This document shows positions 44,175-56,597 of a DNA stretch of 64,000 nt, piece by piece. Under the pieces are notes generated by a model. The model was not told the origin of the DNA. It made no database searches and saw only the letters and a program-made list of their open reading frames with translations. A program made the translations under genes and the position numbers. Position 1 is the first letter of the stretch; each line of letters starts with the position of its first letter. Source of the DNA: an uncultured Mycoplasmatales bacterium (lineage in GTDB: Bacteria > Bacillota_I > Bacilli_A > Mycoplasmatales > Mycoplasmoidaceae); assembly GCA_910578525.1 (NCBI GenBank), contig CAJTRF010000001.1, positions 1-64,000 of the forward strand, given 5' to 3'.

Positions 44175-46002
44175 TATCTAAATAATACTTGATTGCAACT
44201 AAATCTGTTAAATTAATTCCACTAATTCTTTGAGCTTGTCCTAAAGTTAAAGGCCTAATTCTATTTAATTTATCAATCGCTTCTAATGATAAATGTTTTA
44301 CTGCTTTAAAATCTTTGATTTTAGAGATATCAATTAATTCATATTGATTAGCTCGATCAATATATTTATTTTGATTTTTAATATAACCTTCAAATTTTAC
44401 TTTAATTTCTATTTTTTTAATTGAATTTAAAGTCAAATTTTTTAACTGGTTTGGTTTTAAAATTTGTTTTAATTTAACTTCAGGACGTTTCAAAAGATCA
44501 TAAAGATTGTGACTACTATTTCCAAACTTCTTAGATAAACCTTTGATATAACTTAATTTATGTGATCTTAAAAAACTAATAGTTTTTTTAATTAACTTAT
44601 CTTGAGTTAAATAAAGGTTATAGTGTTTTTTGTTTATTAAACCAACCTTGTAACCATACTTAATTAATCTATCATCAGCGTTATCATTTCTTAATAATAA
44701 CCTGTGCTCAGCACGACTTGTTAACAAACGATATGGATCATTAACACCTTTTGTAACAATGTCATCAATTAAAACTCCAATATAAGCTTCATTCCTTTTA
44801 AGGATTAATGGTTTTTTATTTTTTAAAGAATTAATAGCATTAATTCCTGCAATTAATCCTTGGCAAGCCGCTTCTTCATAACCACTTGTACCATTAACTT
44901 GTCCTGCAAAGTATAAACCTTTGATTAATTTTGATTCTAATGATGGTCATAATTCTCTTGCATCAATTGCATCATACTCAATTGCATAAGCATACTTTTT
45001 AAATTTAGCACGCTTTAATCCAACTATTGAATGAACAAATTTTTCTTGAACATCTTTTGGTAAAGATGTAGAAAGCCCTTGTAGATACATAGTATCTAGG
45101 CTCATAGACTCTGGTTCAATAAATACTTGGTGTCTAGGTTTATCAGCAAATCTAATAATCTTATCTTCAATACTTGGACAATATCTTGGTCCTATTCCAT
45201 GAATTTGTCCAGAATACATTGCAGATTTATGAATGTTATCTTTAATTATTTTGTGTGTTTGTGCATTAGTGTATGTTAAAAAACAAACTTGTTGTTTGTT
45301 TAATGGGACATAACGTGGATGAAAATGTGAAAAACAGTATTTACCTTTTGTACCTGTTTCAATTTGCATTTCATCATAATCAATAGAATCTTTATAGATT
45401 CTAGGAGGGGTTCCCGTTTTTAATCTAATAATTGTGAATCCTAAATCTTTTAGTTGACCAGATAATGTTTCACTACGTTTGTGATGATTAGGCCCCTCTG
45501 ATTGTTTTATATCACCAATATGAGTAATAGCCTTCATGTAAGTCCCTGAAGTAATAATTACTTTAGAACAACTAAAATTTTTATTTGTAGTCTTTACACC
45601 AACAACTTTTTTGTTTTCAATAATTAATTCTTTAACTTCAGTTTCTAACAAAGTTAAATATTTATTCTTTTTAATTTGATTAATAAATCAGTTGTGATAA
45701 CTAATTTTATCAATTTGAGCACGTAGCGCTCATACACCAGCTCCTTTAGAGCTATTTAATAATTTCATTTGCAATTGGTTAGCGTCTGTTGCAATTCCTT
45801 GCATTCCACCCAAAGCATCTATTTCTCTAGTAACTACTCCTTTAGCCGGTCCACCAATTGAAGGATTACAAGGAGTTTCAGCAACTGAATCAGCTGAAAG
45901 AGTACACATTAATGTTTTGTAACCTAAATTCGCACAAGCAAAAGCCGCTTCTGTACCAGCGTGTCCTGCACCAATTACAATAACATCAAAATCATTTTTC
46001 AT
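44167..46002 (-). CDS. mnmG: tRNA uridine 5-carboxymethylaminomethyl modification enzyme MnmG
   Basis: FAD enzyme that with MnmE modifies U34 of several tRNAs. 611 residues. N-terminal FAD loop [59 protein letters not shown], and the conserved [37 protein letters not shown]. Further on [16 protein letters not shown] and [19 protein letters not shown]-terminal helical domain with [17 protein letters not shown] Trp codons occur several times. It begins the mnmG-rsmG-ParA-like-tyrS-ffh run. Confidence 0.97.
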
Positions 46003-46038
46003 ATGATGTTATTAATTATATATTTTTAGAAATATATA

Positions 46039-47673
46039 CTATTTGAATAATTTAGCAATGTCTGCTTTTGCTTTTGATGTATTAAGAGCTAAAGTAGTTT
46101 TATCTTTAGCATATAAATTGTAATAAACTTTAAATTTAGGTTCAGTACCACTAACTCTAAATCTAATTCAGCTCTTGTCACTTAACATTCAATCTAAGCA
46201 ATCACCTTTGGTATTTCAAACAACTTTAGTAATTTTGTAATTACCAACTTTCTTTAATTTAGTTGTTTTTAATTGTTCAAGTCTTTTTTGAACAACTGGT
46301 TTTCAATCTAAAATTCCAAAGAAATTATATGAGACTGTTTCTCCATATCAGTAACCGAATTCAGGATAAATGATTTCTTCTAAAATATCAATGAAATCCA
46401 TGCCTTTATCTAAATATTTTGTATAGATCTCTAATGCAGCAGCACTTGCTGTAAACGAATCTTTATCACGATTAAGAGTAGTATTTAATGCACCTATTGC
46501 TTCTTCAAAAGCAACTACAAATTGTTCTTTATTACCAATCTTGGTAATTACATTACCCATTCATTTAAAACCAGTCCCTGTACGATAAACTTTTGCCTTA
46601 AACTTTTTAGCAATATTATCGATCAAATCAGTTGATACATAAGAAGACACTATATAAGGAGTTTTAGTAAACTTCTTATTTGATAAAATGTATCAACTAT
46701 ATAGAATACCCATTTGGTTACCAGTCATAAGAGTTCATTTACCATTATGATTAATCATCACAGCCATTCTATCTGCATCAGGATCAATACCAATACAAAT
46801 TTTAGATTTGTATTTATTAGCATATTTAATTGATAATTTAAATGAATCAGCAAATTCAGGGTTTGAACTTGGTGAATTTGTAAACATCGGATCTGAATAA
46901 CATTGTTCCTTTACAGGAATAACATTAAAACCTAAAGATTTCAAAAATTTAGGTAATAATTTACAGCTAGTACCGTGATGTCCTGTAAAAATAATCGGGA
47001 AGCTCTTTTTTTGTTTAATGATCTTTTGGTCAACAATTGCACATTTAGCTTTTGTTAAATATGAATCAACAACACTTTGACTAATAGAGCAAATATTTTT
47101 AATATTTGGCTTATATTTAATATCTAAAATTTTAGATGGAGCTGGCATTAATTTTTCAATTTGTTTAGCAACATCTGGAAGAATTTGTCCACCATCTGGG
47201 TTGTATGCTTTGAATCCATTGTAATCTTTTGGATTATGACTAGCTGTAATGATAATACCACCGCATGCTTTTAATTCTCTAATAGCATAAGAGATAATCG
47301 GAGTAGGCATTAATTCATTATTTTTAAACATGTATGCTTTAATACCAAAACTTGATAATACTTCAGCACATAACTTTGAATATTCAATTGAACCAATTCT
47401 GTTATCATGTCCAATAACAACTTTTAAATTCTTTTTAAATTTATTCTTGATAAATTTACCATATGCATAAGCTAATTGGGCATAAGTAAATTTATTAAAT
47501 TGTTTAGTACCAGGACCAAGTGTTGCTCTGATTCCGGCTGTACCAAATCTCATAAGTGAGTCATCAAAAAAGATGTCTAATTCTTTTTTAGACATTTTTC
47601 TAATAATGTTTTTATCTTTTGTTGATATTTTTGATGAGTTTAATCAAAGATGAGATAAATTATTTTTTGGCAT
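46039..47673 (-). CDS. Phosphohexomutase/phosphopentomutase-type enzyme
   Basis: 544 residues, alpha-D-phosphohexomutase superfamily. Seen: MRFGTAGIRATLGPGTKQFNKF, the phosphoserine loop GIIITASHNPKDYNGFKAYNPDGGQI, and the metal loop GIDPDADRMAVMI. Start: ATG 47673 overlaps the cdd end by 14 bases and gives a normal N-terminus; an ATG at 47595 is internal. It is the last gene of deoD-deoC-deoA-cdd, in which a phosphopentomutase would be needed to isomerise ribose-1-phosphate, and the long 540-residue form belongs to the PGM2-like group. It could act on pentoses, glucose or mannose. Confidence 0.88.
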
Positions 47674-48064
47674 TGTCTAACTCCTTCTTAGAAAAACTAA
47701 CTGGTAATAAATCAGAAAATTTATAAGTAGTTTTTTTACCAACAAAAGAATAAACAATAACTGGTGCATTAGGATCAAAAAATTCAGACATTACTTGCAA
47801 GCATACAGCGCATGGAATAACATCATCTTTTTTAGAAGAAGAAATTAGATATAATTTCTTGAATTTTTTAGATCCATGTACTTGGGCATTAAAGATTGCT
47901 GCTCTTTCAGCACAAACAGTTGCTGAATAAGAAGCATTTTCAATGTTATTACCAAAGAATAATCCTTTATCTGTTTCAATAGCAGCAGCTGTTTTGAATT
48001 TAGAATAAGGAGAATAAGAATTCTTTAATTGTTGTTTTAATTGTGAATAAATTTTATCAGTCAT
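47660..48064 (-). CDS. cdd: Cytidine deaminase
   Basis: Turns cytidine and deoxycytidine into uridine and deoxyuridine. 134 residues, the homotetramer form. Zn-binding and catalytic motifs: VCAERAAIFNA with Cys51 and Glu53, and IPCAVCLQVMSEF with Cys85 and Cys88. The substrate loop GNNIENASYSATV is typical. It lies between deoA (one base upstream) and the phosphomutase (overlapping), in a nucleoside-salvage operon. Confidence 0.96.
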   Translation of the reverse strand: MTDKIYSQLKQQLKNSYSPYSKFKTAAAIETDKGLFFGNNIENASYSATVCAERAAIFNAQVHGSKKFKKLYLISSSKKDDVIPCAVCLQVMSEFFDPNAPVIVYSFVGKKTTYKFSDLLPVSFSKKELDNAKK

Positions 48065-48065
48065 A

Positions 48066-49364
48066 CTATTTTATTACCTTTACTATAACAGGAAGCTCTT
48101 TAAACTTACTATTAGAGTATAAAATGTTCTTTTTAAATTTTTCAATTAATAATGAATTAATTTTTTTAGAAGAATAAAGAGTCGCAATTGTTTCGCCTTT
48201 ATTAACTTTTTCATTAATTATCTTATTTAAAAAAACTCCTGCTTGGAAATCAATTGGCGCTCCTTTCACTTCTCTTCCAGCACCTAGTAGGAATGATATC
48301 ATTCCTACTTCTCTAGCAGATTTATATTTAACATATCCAGATTTATCAGCTTTAATTTCTAAAGAATATTTAGGTTTAAAAAATTTATTTTTACAAACTT
48401 CATTAGCATTTGCGTGTTGAGAAGATATTCATTTTTTAAATACTTCTAATGCTTTTTTAGAATTGATCACTTCATCAATGTTTTCATAAGCTTCTTTTTT
48501 ATTCTTGCAAATCTTAGTAGCTATTAAGATATCACTTGAAAATTCATAAATTAATTCTTTAACATCTTTTGATTCTGGTTTTCCATTGAGAAATTCGATG
48601 GTAGTTTTCATTTCAATGCAGTTACCAATTGAACGACCTAAAGGTTGATTCATATTAGTGATATGAACAATAGATTTTCTATTGAATTTTTTAAGAATTG
48701 AAATTAAAATTTTACCTAACTTAAATGCTTTATCATAGGTTTCACAAAAACCACCATCACCAACTTTTACATCTATGAAGATGTAATCAGTTCCCATTGC
48801 TACTTTTTTAGAAGCGATTGAAGAAGCAATTAACGGTAATGAATCAACTGTGCTTGTAGCGTTTCTTAATGCATAAATTTTTTTATCAGCTGGTACAATG
48901 TCGTCTGTTTGACTAGCAATAAAAATTCCATTATCTTTAAGAAGTTTTTTACATTGTTGTAATGTTAAATTAGTATTAACTCCAATTGAATTTAATTTAT
49001 CAATTGTACCACCTGTATGCCCTAATCCAGGACCTGACATCTTAGCAACTTTCAACCCGCAAGCAGCTAATATAGGACCAATGATAACAGATACTTTATC
49101 GCCTACTCCACCAGTAGAATGTTTATCAATTTTAATTCCTTTAATCGATGAAAAGTCAACTGTATTACCAGAATGCAACATTGAGTTTGTTAATCAATAT
49201 GTTTGTTCCAATCCAATATTATTAATATTGATAGCCATAATAAAAGCGGCAAATTGATAATCTGGAATTTTATCGTTTACATATTGATTAATAGCAAATT
49301 CAACTTCCTCTTTTGTTAGAGGTTTTTTAGTTCTTTGCTTTTCAATAATGTCAAGGAAATTCAT
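48066..49364 (-). CDS. deoA: Pyrimidine-nucleoside phosphorylase
   Basis: Splits thymidine or uridine with phosphate into base and sugar-1-phosphate. 432 residues. Seen: N-terminal LDIIEKQRTKKPLTKEEVEF, the signature region KIDKHSTGGVGDKVSVIIGPILAACG, KMSGPGLGHTGGTIDKLNSI, GIFIASQTDDIVPADKKIYALRNATSTVDS and SIASKKVAMGTDYIFIDVKVGDGGF. A TGA Trp follows EVFKK. The start codon overlaps the deoC stop (49364 shared), so it is translated with deoC. Substrate breadth (thymidine only, or also uridine) is not decided here; the form resembles Firmicute Pdp. Confidence 0.95.
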
Positions 49365-50005
49365 TATTTAATTAAATCCACTCCTCTACTTGTTCCGATT
49401 CTGTCTGCTCCTAATTTAACAAAACGAACTAAGTCGTCATAAGTTCTTACTCCGCCGGCTGCTTTTACTTTCTTGTTTTTATTTGTATATTTTCTTAGTA
49501 ATTCAACATCATGTGCATTAGCGCCTGCTGTAGAAAAGCCTGTCGAAGTTTTTATAAAATCAGCTTTTGATTTATTAATGCATTTGCATGCATCAATTTT
49601 TTGTTCATCTGTTAATAAACAAGTTTCAATGATAACTTTAAGAGTTAATTTATCACAAGCTTGTTTTATTTTGTTAATTTCATTAACAACATATTTAAAG
49701 TTTTTAGCCTTTAATTGAGAGATATTTAATACCATATCAATTTCTTTAGCACCTTTTTTAATAGCATCTTTTGTTTCGAACACTTTTGCTTCTGTGGTCA
49801 TTTGTCCTAAAGGAAAACCAATAACTGTACAAATCTTAACATCTTTTGAGTTTTTTAAAACTTTTTTACATGTTGGAATCATGCAAGGATTAACACAAAC
49901 TGAAAAGAATTTATATTTAAGTGCTTCTTTACAAAGATTTTCAATTTGTTTTGTTGAAGCATCTGGTTTTAATAATGTGTGATCAATGTATCTATTGTAT
50001 TTCAT
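49364..50005 (-). CDS. deoC: Deoxyribose-phosphate aldolase
   Basis: Cleaves 2-deoxyribose-5-phosphate into glyceraldehyde-3-phosphate and acetaldehyde, linking nucleoside breakdown to glycolysis. 213 residues. Seen: YNRYIDHTLLKPDASTKQI, SVCVNPCMIP, CTVIGFPLGQMTTEAK, KEIDMVLNISQLKA, LKVIIETCLLTDEQK, ADFIKTSTGFSTAGA (Schiff-base Lys in the FIKTSTG motif) and VKAAGGVRTYDDL. All are family hallmarks. Second gene of deoD-deoC-deoA-cdd-mutase. Confidence 0.97.
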   Translation of the reverse strand: MKYNRYIDHTLLKPDASTKQIENLCKEALKYKFFSVCVNPCMIPTCKKVLKNSKDVKICTVIGFPLGQMTTEAKVFETKDAIKKGAKEIDMVLNISQLKAKNFKYVVNEINKIKQACDKLTLKVIIETCLLTDEQKIDACKCINKSKADFIKTSTGFSTAGANAHDVELLRKYTNKNKKVKAAGGVRTYDDLVRFVKLGADRIGTSRGVDLIK

Positions 50006-50012
50006 ATTAATA

Positions 50013-50732
50013 TTATTTTAATTTAATAGCAGTATTAAGTGCTAGCTTAATCATAGTTTTAGTTGATTCTTGTCTTTCTTTAGAACTCATTTGTTTTTTA
50101 GAAAAGAAAGAATCACTACAAGTCAAAATAGTTAAAGCATTTTTCTTTAAATATTGAGCATTTGCATACAATGCATACGCTTCCATTTCAACAGCAATTG
50201 AATTGTGATTACGTTTCATTGCTTCTTTCACTGAATATGCATTATAAAACGCATCTTCTGAGGCTATTTGACCAACGTGGTACTTTAATTTCATTTCATT
50301 AGCTGTTTTAACAGCTGTATTTAATAATTTCTTTGAAGGTAGTAATTTTTTAGGAGCATTTTTAATACCAATGTCTTTAGCATATGTTGAATAACTATAA
50401 GCTGCATTAGAAATTATTACATCTCCTACTTCAATTCCTTTATATCCACCAGCCGTTCCAATTCTGATGATGTAATCTACATCATAGAATTTAAACAATT
50501 CGTAGGAGTAAATACCAATTGATGGTATACCCATACCATGAGCCATAATGGTAATTTTTTTACCTTTATAAGTTCCAGTATAAGCATACATCCCTCTAAC
50601 TTGGTTTACTAATTTAGGGTTTTTAAGAAATGTTTCAGCTGCCATTTTAGCCCTTAAAGGATCACCAGGCATTAAAACAATTTTAGCAATATCATTCTTT
50701 TTTGCTTCATTATGAGGAGTAGGAATACACAT
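50013..50732 (-). CDS. deoD: Purine-nucleoside phosphorylase DeoD-type
   Basis: Phosphorolyses purine nucleosides to base and sugar-1-phosphate. From ATG 50732 it has 239 residues, the usual size; a longer frame adds a hydrophobic 36-residue tail upstream that is unlikely to be translated. Seen: MCIPTPHNEAKKNDIAKIVLMPGDPLRAK, the signature GMGIPSIGIYSYELF, IRIGTAGGYKG, ASEDAFYN and AVEMEAYALYANAQYL, with SCSDSFF-type catalytic end (TCSDSFFS). First gene of the deo operon and divergent from mnmA with 41 bases between. Confidence 0.96.
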   Translation of the reverse strand: MCIPTPHNEAKKNDIAKIVLMPGDPLRAKMAAETFLKNPKLVNQVRGMYAYTGTYKGKKITIMAHGMGIPSIGIYSYELFKFYDVDYIIRIGTAGGYKGIEVGDVIISNAAYSYSTYAKDIGIKNAPKKLLPSKKLLNTAVKTANEMKLKYHVGQIASEDAFYNAYSVKEAMKRNHNSIAVEMEAYALYANAQYLKKNALTILTCSDSFFSKKQMSSKERQESTKTMIKLALNTAIKLK

Positions 50733-50761
50733 ATTATTTATTTTTATATTAATATAAAAAT

Positions 50762-50767
50762 TATACT
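50762..50767 (+). promoter_or_regulatory. -10 box of mnmA, near-leaderless
   Basis: TATACT ends six bases before the mnmA ATG at 50774 and no ribosome site lies between. The expected start of transcription is at the ATG. Confidence 0.4.
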
Positions 50768-50770
50768 TAA

Positions 50771-51875
<1,105 letters not shown>

Positions 51876-51883
<8 letters not shown>

Positions 51884-53171
51884 TTCCAACTCTCTTATAG
51901 ATTTCGTTTATGTGTTTTTGATAATATTCTAAAGTGAAACAACCATTAATGTCTTTCTTGGTTAGTTTCTTTGAAACTACTGGATGAACTAGTAATAAAT
52001 CTTTAAATTGTTTATTATTGAAGTAAGCATCCATGGCAATTGGTTGAACAGTGTCGTATGCTTGTTCTCTTGAAAATCCTTTTTTAATTAAAGCATTCAT
52101 TACTCTTTGAGCAAAAATAACACCATTTGTTTTGTAAATATTTGCAATCATATTTTCTTTGAAAATAGTCAAGTTATTTACAATGTTTGTAAATCTCTTT
52201 AACATGTAATCCAATAAAATTGTTGCATCAGGAAAAATAATTCTTTCAGCACTTGAATGAGAGATGTCTCTTTCATGTCATAAAGGAATATCTTCATAAC
52301 TTGTTAACATATAACCTCTTAATACACGAGCACAACCACACATATTTTCTGAAGAGATCGGATTACGTTTATGAGGCATTGCAGATGAACCTTTTTGTCC
52401 TGAAGCAAAATATTCTTCTAATTCATGAACTTCAGTTCTTTGTAAATGTCTAATTTCAGTTGCGATTTTCTCAATTGTACTTCCAATTAATGCAAGAGTT
52501 CCCATATAAGCTGCATATCTGTCTCTTTGAATTACTTGTGTAGAAATATTAGCAGAGCTAACATGTAAATTTTTACAAACATAATCTTGAACAAATGGTG
52601 AGTTATTTGCAAAATTACCTACTGCACCCGATAATTTACCTACTTCTACATCTTTAGAAGTCATCTTGAAACGTTTTAAATTTCGTTTCATTTCTTCATA
52701 TCATAAAGCGTATTTTAATCCGAAAGTTGTAATATCAGCATGAATACCGTGTGTACGGCCAATGCAAGGATAAGTCTTATACTTAAGTGCTTTAGCTTTA
52801 AGTACTTCCATAAATTCTTTGATATCTTTTAATAAAATCTTGTTTGCTTGTCTTAATAAATATCCATTAGCTGTATCAACAACATCAGTAGATGTTAATC
52901 CATAGTGAACTCATTGTTTTTCAGCACCTAGTGATTCACTAACATTTCTTGTAAAAGCAATAACATCGTGGTGAGTTACTTTTTCAATTTCTTCAATTCT
53001 TTTAATGTTAAATTTAGCATTCTTTTTAATTGCAGCAACATCTTTTGTCGGAATTACTCCAAGTTTACTTCAAGCTTCACAAGCAAGAATTTCAATTTTT
53101 AAATAAGTTTTGAACTTGTTTTTAACTGTTCAAATATTTTCCATTTTTGGATTTGAGTAACGTTTTATCAT
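51876..53171 (-). CDS. purB: Adenylosuccinate lyase
   Basis: Cleaves adenylosuccinate to AMP and fumarate. 431 residues. Seen: N-terminal [55 protein letters not shown], the signature [17 protein letters not shown] with the catalytic Ser, and [13 protein letters not shown]. The next residues confirm the fumarase/aspartase fold. purA is not in the window. With guaB and guaA it indicates interconversion of adenine and guanine nucleotides through IMP. TGA Trp codons occur. Convergent overlap with mnmA by eight bases. Confidence 0.96.
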
Positions 53172-53209
53172 AACATATAAATTATATAAATAATTTATAA
53201 TTAACAAAA

Positions 53210-53839
53210 ATGAAAAAGACATATTTTAAATACGTTAAAATCGATCCTTCTCAATTGAAAAAATTAATAGCTATTGAATCTAAAATAGCAAATTTTGTTG
53301 ATACAGAAAAACCTTTTTATTTTAGAATAATGCCTGATCATTTTTCATGTATTGTACACACAATCATTTCACAACAAATTTCCAATGCAGCAGTTGATAG
53401 TATTTGAAATAAAGTTATTGCAAAATTTAAAAAACTTACTCCGAAAATAATTACTAATGCATCTTTGGAAACATTAAGAGATGTTGGCTTGTCTGAATCA
53501 AAAATTAGAGGATTAAAGCAAATCTCTTATGACATAGTTGACAAAAAACTTAATCTTAAAAAATTAGAAAAGTTAAGTGACAAAGAAATATATGAAAAAT
53601 TAGGAAAATATCATTCAATTGGTAAATGATCAATTGATATGATTTTAATTTTTAGTTATTATCGAAACAACATTATTTCATTCCAAGACTTTGGAATAAA
53701 AAACGGAATAAAGATTTTGTTTAGCATTAAAGATATTACTCCAGAAATTTGCCAAAATATTTATGATAAATTTTGTGATAATTTAACATTGCTTTCATTA
53801 GTTTTGTGAAAAATTTCTAATGAAAGCAATTCAAATTAA
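53210..53839 (+). CDS. DNA-3-methyladenine glycosylase II-like (HhH-GPD)
   Basis: 209 residues, AlkA-type glycosylase core without the extra N-terminal domain. Seen: HTIISQQISNAAVDSIW, LSESKIRGLKQIS, LSDKEIYEKLGKYHSIGKWSIDMILIF (helix-hairpin-helix with the GIGxWT pattern as SIGKWS), and SFQDFGIKNGIK where the catalytic Asp lies (AlkA has a DxG-type motif here). Removes alkylated bases before AP-site repair. Divergent from purB with 38 bases between; convergent with ftsZ. Confidence 0.82.
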
Positions 53840-53877
53840 ATTTTTACTTAAAAGTAGTAAAATTGAGCGACAGTCAA

Positions 53878-55329
53878 TTAATTGTTTTTAGATTTGTTGT
53901 CTGTATTTAAAGCAATTGTTGTTGTTTTTAACACATCAGTCATTGCTTGTGTAATTAAATTTACACATTCGTCAGAACTTAAAGTTTCTTGCTTTTGATC
54001 ATTGTCTGTTTTGTTTTCTTCAAAGAAAGATTCTTTGTTAATATAAGTTTTATGATAATTGTTAGTTTTAAAACTTTCAAATTCTTTTGGATCAATTATT
54101 GGCTCATGATCATTTTTTTCTAAATTTATTGAAGAATCAACATTTTCTTCATCTGAAAAAATTCTTTGTTGTGTTTGTTCTTTGTAAGAATCAAACTTAA
54201 AATCTTCATCTTCTTCAATATTGTCTTTTTTGCTACTTGTATCTTCTTTAGCTGAAACTAAAGATGAAATTTTAATATTTCTATTCTTTGTGTAATCAAC
54301 ACCACAAACTAATGAAAGTTCGCTATTTTTAGTAATAGACTTAAATGTTTTAGTTACATCATTAATGATTGTAGGAGGAGTTGAATCATTAATTTTTAAG
54401 TTAACAATAATCTTATCAGCATTGTCAATATTGATGTCAGTGTATGATGTACGTAAAGAAGTACATATAGCATTTTTAATGTTAGTTTCTGAATATTCCT
54501 TATCTAATAAAATTGAAGTAAAACTAAAAGTTTTTGACTGCTTAAAAAATGATTTTAGATCAGCATAATCTATATTCATTTCAGTTGCAATATTAATCAT
54601 GTCACAAATTTCACTTATAGTATTTGTAACTTGTTCATTAGCTTTTTCAAAAGCTTTCATAAATGAAATATCATCACCACTGTTTTTAATGATTAAGTCA
54701 TTGCTAATAGTTGTTATTGAATCAACATTGTTTTTTAATTCTTTTAAATGTAATAGAGCGTTTTGGTAAACAGCATTACCTTCAGAATTAATAGAAGGTA
54801 AATTTACAACAGCTACTGTTAAGATTCCCATTTCTTTTGCGATTCTTGCAATTTCAGGAGTTGCACCACTTCCAGTTCCCTTACCAAGACCAGCAACCAA
54901 GAACAAAATATCTGTACCTTTTAAAGTGTTTTTAATATTTTCCTTGTCTTCTTCGACAGCCATCTTTCCTGTATAAGGATCACCACCTGAACCACTTCCT
55001 CTTAAAATCTTTTTACCTAAAAGGTAAACATTTGATAAATTACTAATCTTACGTAAAGCGGTAACATCTGTATTAAATGCAAAAATATCTACATTATCAG
55101 CTCATGGACGTGCATTTCTCATGTGTTTAATAACATTACAACCAGCTCCGCCAACACCAAAGATTTTGATATCGAAGTTGCCAACATTTTCTTCAACGTC
55201 ATCTAAGTTGTTTAAAAATTTGCCTTTTAATGGGTTAGTATTAAAATTTGCTTGAAATGTTGTTTCAGGCTTTTGTTCTTGTTTGTTGTTGTCATCAACT
55301 TTATTAATTATTTGATTTAATATGTCCAT
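53878..55329 (-). CDS. ftsZ: Cell division protein FtsZ
   Basis: Tubulin-like GTPase that forms the division ring. 483 residues. The GTPase core has KIFGVGGAGCNVIKHM (about 54-69), AFNTDVTALRKI, LGKKILRGSGSGGDP and the tubulin signature GLGKGTGSGATPEIA; the T7 loop reads EMNIDYADLKSFF with the catalytic Asp. An acidic, Lys/Asp/Glu-rich linker of about 130 residues ends in a tail that I cannot match to the canonical C-terminal peptide. GGAGG before the ATG lies in the end of the FtsA-like gene. Last of mraZ-rsmH-ftsA-like-ftsZ. Confidence 0.92.
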
Positions 55330-55331
55330 GA

Positions 55332-56597
55332 TTATCCTCCTAATTTAGCTGATCATTTTGTAGTTATTAAACCAATGTTTAATAACACATCTCTTTTCAC
55401 ACTTCTATTTGCATATTCTTGTGAAACATATGGATCAATGCTATATTTAATATGTTTTTTAGATTTTTGAACATTGTATGTGTATTCGATTGAACCTACT
55501 AACACATCAATGTTGTTATCATCAATTCCAATGATATTAGTTTTAAAGAATTCATAATTAATATTGGTTGAAATGTCTAAAAAACTATAAGCCATACTAT
55601 TTGCATTTATATATATGTGGTCATAAGACAGTTGATTCTTTCTACACAAAATATCATTGATCTTGTTTTGAACAACGTTCATAAATTTTTGATTAATAAT
55701 CTTAACATATTTTGTTAATTCGCCAGCAGAAGCACACATTAAATTTAAGAATTTTGGTTTATGTACATTGATTAAAGAAGTTGATGAATCAACTAAATTA
55801 ATTGTTTGTAATGAATCAATGATTGGAATTAAATTAACGTTTTCTGGAATGTTAAATTTGTGTTTTAATTCATCAACCATTCAGTTACTTCCTCAATTTA
55901 ATGATTCAGAATGAATTAAAATATTATGAGTGTCATAAAAATTGATAGTTGAGCTGTCACTTTTAACATCAATCACAACATTTTTCTTTCCTGAATTAGT
56001 TCTAGCTAATAAACCACCAAATGATAATTGATTGTTAATAAAACCAATTATTGAAACTTTACATTCGTGAACTAAATCTCTAAATGATTTAACAAAATCA
56101 GCATTTGCTACATATGCATAATATTCAAAATTAATATTTTTTCCAGTTATACCATATGGGAATTCACTATGATTCATTCCATCTAGCGTTCATAAATATG
56201 GATGTAAATCAATGATAGTTTTATCATTGTTACCATTCAAGAAGTTAACTTTTGATGTGTAAGACATGTAATCAGCTAAATCTAATTCGTGATTAACCTT
56301 AACTTCATGATCAGTAGAAATGTTTTTAACAATTTCTACTGGCATATAACTGATATTTACAATGTAACGTTTAACAACGATACCAATAAACTCATCAGCT
56401 TTAGTTAACATATTTAATAATGTTTTAGATAATTCTTCTTTGTTAATAAACTGATTATTTGCATTTAAGTAGTTTAAACTAACGCAATTGTTGTATAAAC
56501 AATTAACTTTGCCAGATTCTGCACGTTCAACTACAAGAACTTTAATTCTTGATTTGTTGAACGAAATTACTCCATATACATTTTTTAAGTTATACAT
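55332..56597 (-). CDS. Divergent FtsA-like protein (MG223-type)
   Basis: 421 residues at the place of ftsA, between rsmH and ftsZ. N-terminal VYGVISFNKSRIKVLVVERA resembles the first actin-fold strand pair of FtsA (IDIGTxKVxVLVAE), and a later KKNVVIDVKSDSSTINFYDTHNILIHSESLNWG fits the phosphate-2 region (VIDIGGGTTD...), but the Gly-rich loop is replaced by KSDSST. Start: ATG 56597 overlaps the rsmH stop (TAATG) and has GGAGG eight bases before it; an in-frame ATG at 56618 is less likely. Mycoplasmas carry a poorly conserved protein here. Nucleotide binding is doubtful because the canonical loops are missing. Confidence 0.65.

Noticed and set aside
53820..53877. Terminator between the AlkA-like gene and ftsZ
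   Set aside because: A short TTTTAC/GTAAAA stem exists, but it is only six A/T-rich pairs without a clear T run; too weak to call.
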